A stretch of 9,836 bases of DNA from Gallicola sp. Lineage in GTDB: Bacteria; Bacillota; Clostridia; Tissierellales; Peptoniphilaceae. Below are positions 8,056 to 9,836 of this stretch, in pieces; position 1 is the first letter of the stretch; each line of letters begins with the position of its first letter. The position numbers were made by a program, and so were the translations under genes. Under the pieces are notes generated by a model. That model ran no database searches, had not been told where the DNA came from, and was given only the letters and a program-made list of their open reading frames with translations. Location of the stretch: the NCBI GenBank assembly GCA_012798975.1, contig JAAZME010000080.1, positions 1 to 9,836 on the forward strand. Reading direction: 5' to 3'.

Positions 8056-8064
8056 TGATATAAT
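8056..8064 (+). promoter_or_regulatory. Extended -10 promoter of thrCB
   Basis: Plus strand: TGATATAAT, a consensus -10 (8059-8064) preceded by the TGn extended element (8056-8058). No good -35 lies 17 bases upstream (TATCTC), as is usual for extended -10 promoters. Expected start near 8071, so the leader is about 30 bases: enough for a ribosome binding site but not for an attenuator or riboswitch. A weaker alternative is TTGATT (8048-8053) with CATAAT (8070-8075). Confidence 0.72.
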
Positions 8065-8088
8065 AACTACATAATACCAAAAAAACAA
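8060..8088 (-). promoter_or_regulatory. Promoter of the CWB2-NlpC/P60 hydrolase gene
   Basis: Minus strand: -35 TTGTTT (8083-8088), a 17-base spacer, -10 TATTAT (8060-8065). Expected start near 8053, leaving about 60 bases of leader before the ATG at 7990. The -10 is nearly the same base pairs as the thrC -10, read on the other strand, and the -35 lies inside the thrC leader, abutting its ribosome binding site. Confidence 0.6.
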
Positions 8089-8101
8089 GGAGGAGAGTGA
8101 C

Positions 8102-9595
8102 TTGCTTTTCAATAGTACTCGAAACAAAAGAAATCAAGTAAGTTCAAAAAAAGCCATTTTACAAGGCATCTCAGACGAAGGCGGACTGTATGTACCGGAG
8201 AGTTTTCCAAACGCAGGTTCTCCATCAAATATGACGGAAATGAAATACAAAGATCTTGCCTACTATATCTGCGGCAAATTTTTGACTGATTTTACACCGG
8301 AGGAACTATCTCATTGTGTAAGCTCCGCTTATAACACAGATAATTTTTCCACAGAATTTATAGCACCCCTTCGAAAATTAAACGATCGTTTTATCCTAGA
8401 GCTTTTCCACGGCAGAACCAGCGCCTTCAAGGACATGGCTTTATGTATCCTTCCCTTTTTTATAGAAAGCTCTTTACATTCTCAAAAAGACTATACGGAT
8501 ATTCTAATCATCACCGCAACCAGTGGCGATACCGGAAAAGCCGCTTTGGAAGGTTTTAAAAATGTAGAACATACAAAAATTGCTGTTTTTTATCCCGAAA
8601 AAGGTGTAAGCGATACCCAAAAACTTCAAATGCAGACACAAGAAGGGGAGAACGTCTTTGTTCTTGGGGTAGAAGGCAATTTTGACGATTGCCAAAGAGC
8701 TGTAAAAACCACCTTTGCAGATGAAGAATTCAGCCAGCTTTTGAAGTCCAACAATACACGTCTAAGTTCGGCGAATTCTATTAATATCGGAAGGCTGATT
8801 CCTCAGATTGTTTATTATTACAACGCCTACATCACTATGCTTAAATTTGGCGAAATATCTGAAAACGAAAAAATCAATATTGTAGTGCCGACAGGCAATT
8901 TTGGAAATATTCTAGCAGCCTATTACGCTATGCAGATGGGCCTTCCTGTAAACAATTTAATCTGCGCTTCTAACGATAACAATGTACTGACAGATTTTAT
9001 AAACACTGGTGTTTACGACAGCAATAGAGAATTGGTAGCCACCCCTTCCCCATCCATGGATATTCTTGTCTCCTCAAATCTAGAAAGATTCTTATACCAT
9101 ATAAGCGGCAATGATGATGAGTTGATTTCTGCTCTAATGGGCGAACTCCGAGATAAGGGAAAATATAGAATACCAGAAGATCTAAAGGATAAAATGCCGT
9201 TCCTTAAGGCTTATTACGCGACTGAAGAAGAAGCATCCAACAAGATTCTATACAGCTTGATCAACGATCAGTACTTGATGGATACCCATACAGCAGTGGC
9301 TAATGTCTGCTACGATAAATATCGTATGGAAACACAAGATAATACAAAGACAATTATCGCTTCTACTGCTTCTCCTTATAAATTTTCCGATTCTATGCTA
9401 AAAGCACTTAAAATAGAAACAGAAAATATGACTGAACAAGAAAAAATCGAAAAACTAAGCGAATTGACTTCAGTGGATATCCCTAAAAATCTAATGAATT
9501 TAGACAGCAAAGAAAAGCGCTTTACCACTTACGTCCCGAAAGAGGAAATATTCACTTATTTAAACGAGTTTGTAAAAGGTGATCATGATGCTTAA
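8102..9595 (+). CDS. thrC: Threonine synthase, TTG start
   Basis: A PLP enzyme that converts O-phosphohomoserine and water to threonine and phosphate in the cytoplasm. The protein is 497 residues, the long class with an N-terminal domain (STR near residue 5 and DEGGLYVPESFP at 25-36). The Schiff-base lysine is Lys110 in HGRTSAFKDMAL. The cofactor and substrate loops are TSGDTG (140-145), SANSINIGRLIPQ (223-235) and PTGNFGN (263-269). The start is a TTG codon: no in-frame ATG or GTG lies nearer the ribosome binding site AAGGAGG (8087-8093), which is eight bases upstream, and the STR motif needs this N-terminus. A GTG at 8097 is in another frame and closes after 14 codons. thrC is first in a thrC-thrB unit whose coding regions overlap. 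No homoserine dehydrogenase gene is adjacent in the window. Confidence 0.98.
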   Translation: MLFNSTRNKRNQVSSKKAILQGISDEGGLYVPESFPNAGSPSNMTEMKYKDLAYYICGKFLTDFTPEELSHCVSSAYNTDNFSTEFIAPLRKLNDRFILELFHGRTSAFKDMALCILPFFIESSLHSQKDYTDILIITATSGDTGKAALEGFKNVEHTKIAVFYPEKGVSDTQKLQMQTQEGENVFVLGVEGNFDDCQRAVKTTFADEEFSQLLKSNNTRLSSANSINIGRLIPQIVYYYNAYITMLKFGEISENEKINIVVPTGNFGNILAAYYAMQMGLPVNNLICASNDNNVLTDFINTGVYDSNRELVATPSPSMDILVSSNLERFLYHISGNDDELISALMGELRDKGKYRIPEDLKDKMPFLKAYYATEEEASNKILYSLINDQYLMDTHTAVANVCYDKYRMETQDNTKTIIASTASPYKFSDSMLKALKIETENMTEQEKIEKLSELTSVDIPKNLMNLDSKEKRFTTYVPKEEIFTYLNEFVKGDHDA

Positions 9596-9836
9596 GATCA
9601 AAGTACCTGCTTCTACAGCTAATATGGGACCGGGCTTTGATGTACTTGCATTATCTTTCAAACTTTATAATGAATTTATATTCGAAGACAGCAAAGAACT
9701 TATTATCAACACACCAAACAAAAGATATAATAATAAGAACAATCTCGTCTATCGTACTCTAGTGCAGATTTTAGAAGAAAAAGGAATCGAAGCCCCGGCC
9801 TTAAAATTGACTATGACAAATGAAATCCCCATATCA
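9585..9836 (+). CDS. thrB: Homoserine kinase, C-terminus cut by window edge
   Basis: Phosphorylates homoserine with ATP to give the substrate of ThrC; it is a cytoplasmic GHMP-family kinase. The 84 visible codons begin MMLKIKVPASTANMGPGFD, with the N-terminal GHMP pattern VPASTANMGPGFD at residues 7-19. The window ends at EIPIS, just where the family's glycine/serine-rich ATP loop (typically RGLGSSA) would start, so the catalytic loop itself is not seen. Most of the roughly 300-residue protein lies beyond the edge. Two tandem ATG codons (9585, 9588) are possible starts; both lie inside the end of thrC (11- or 8-base overlap) after an AAGGTGATC site. The overlap implies translational coupling, which would balance two successive pathway enzymes. 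The second ATG may be the real start. Confidence 0.96.
   Translation, partial: MMLKIKVPASTANMGPGFDVLALSFKLYNEFIFEDSKELIINTPNKRYNNKNNLVYRTLVQILEEKGIEAPALKLTMTNEIPIS

Noticed and set aside
7991..8101. A threonine T-box or other riboswitch ahead of thrC.
   Set aside because: The plus-strand leader is only about 30 bases and contains no T-box core, terminator hairpin or Thr codon run.
7991..8137. A start for the minus-strand hydrolase 49 codons upstream, giving 725 residues.
   Set aside because: The extension would overlap the start of thrC, cover both promoters, and bury a clear signal peptide internally. The ATG at 7990 has a proper ribosome binding site and begins the signal peptide.
8097..8141. 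A GTG-started 14-codon frame overlapping the thrC start, considered as a leader peptide.
   Set aside because: It sits only three bases after the Shine-Dalgarno core, has no run of Thr or Ile codons, and no attenuator follows it. The TTG frame is clearly thrC.
1..9836. Insertion sequences, CRISPR arrays, phage or defence genes.
   Set aside because: No transposase, integrase, nuclease or helicase motifs, no direct repeat arrays and no tRNA-linked att sites were seen. Nearly all the DNA is taken up by the described genes.

Overview
The window is AT-rich chromosomal DNA that looks like a low-GC Gram-positive anaerobe of class Clostridia. The reasons are the strong AGGAGG-type ribosome binding sites, sigma-A-type promoters, a T-box riboswitch, a lipoprotein solute receptor, and a secreted hydrolase with three CWB2 (PF04122) cell-wall-binding repeats, a module common in Clostridioides difficile and relatives. 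No genus can be named from the sequence alone. There are no mobile elements, CRISPR arrays, tRNAs or rRNAs, and base composition and start signals look uniform throughout.

Layout, left to right. (1) Bases 1-2532, minus strand: an arginine biosynthesis operon. argG is followed 13 bases later by argH, which runs off the left edge. Upstream lie a sigma-A promoter and a T-box leader with terminator. (2) 2535-4001, minus strand: a polytopic membrane protein resembling Wzy-type repeat-unit polymerases, ending two bases before the argG promoter. (3) 4137-5897, plus strand: an orphan SBP_bac_5 (OppA/DppA-like) lipoprotein, divergent from the membrane protein. (4) 5896-5944: a long bidirectional terminator hairpin. 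(5) 5960-7990, minus strand: a 676-residue secreted NlpC/P60 cell-wall hydrolase with three CWB2 repeats and an SH3-like domain. (6) 8102-9836, plus strand: thrC (TTG start) overlapping thrB, which runs off the right edge.

argG and argH carry out the last two steps from citrulline to arginine. thrB and thrC carry out the last two steps from homoserine to threonine. Between them lie three cell-envelope genes: a putative glycan polymerase, a peptide receptor lipoprotein and a wall-anchored peptidoglycan peptidase. They are separate transcription units, so any functional link among them is inference.

I found no clearly undescribed system. The points most worth a second look are the specifier of the arg T-box (consensus spacing gives AUA, while the Arg codon AGG lies two bases further on), the divergent hydrolase/thrC promoters that share one symmetric -10 element, and the pairing of a stand-alone Wzy-like polymerase with a CWB2-anchored hydrolase.
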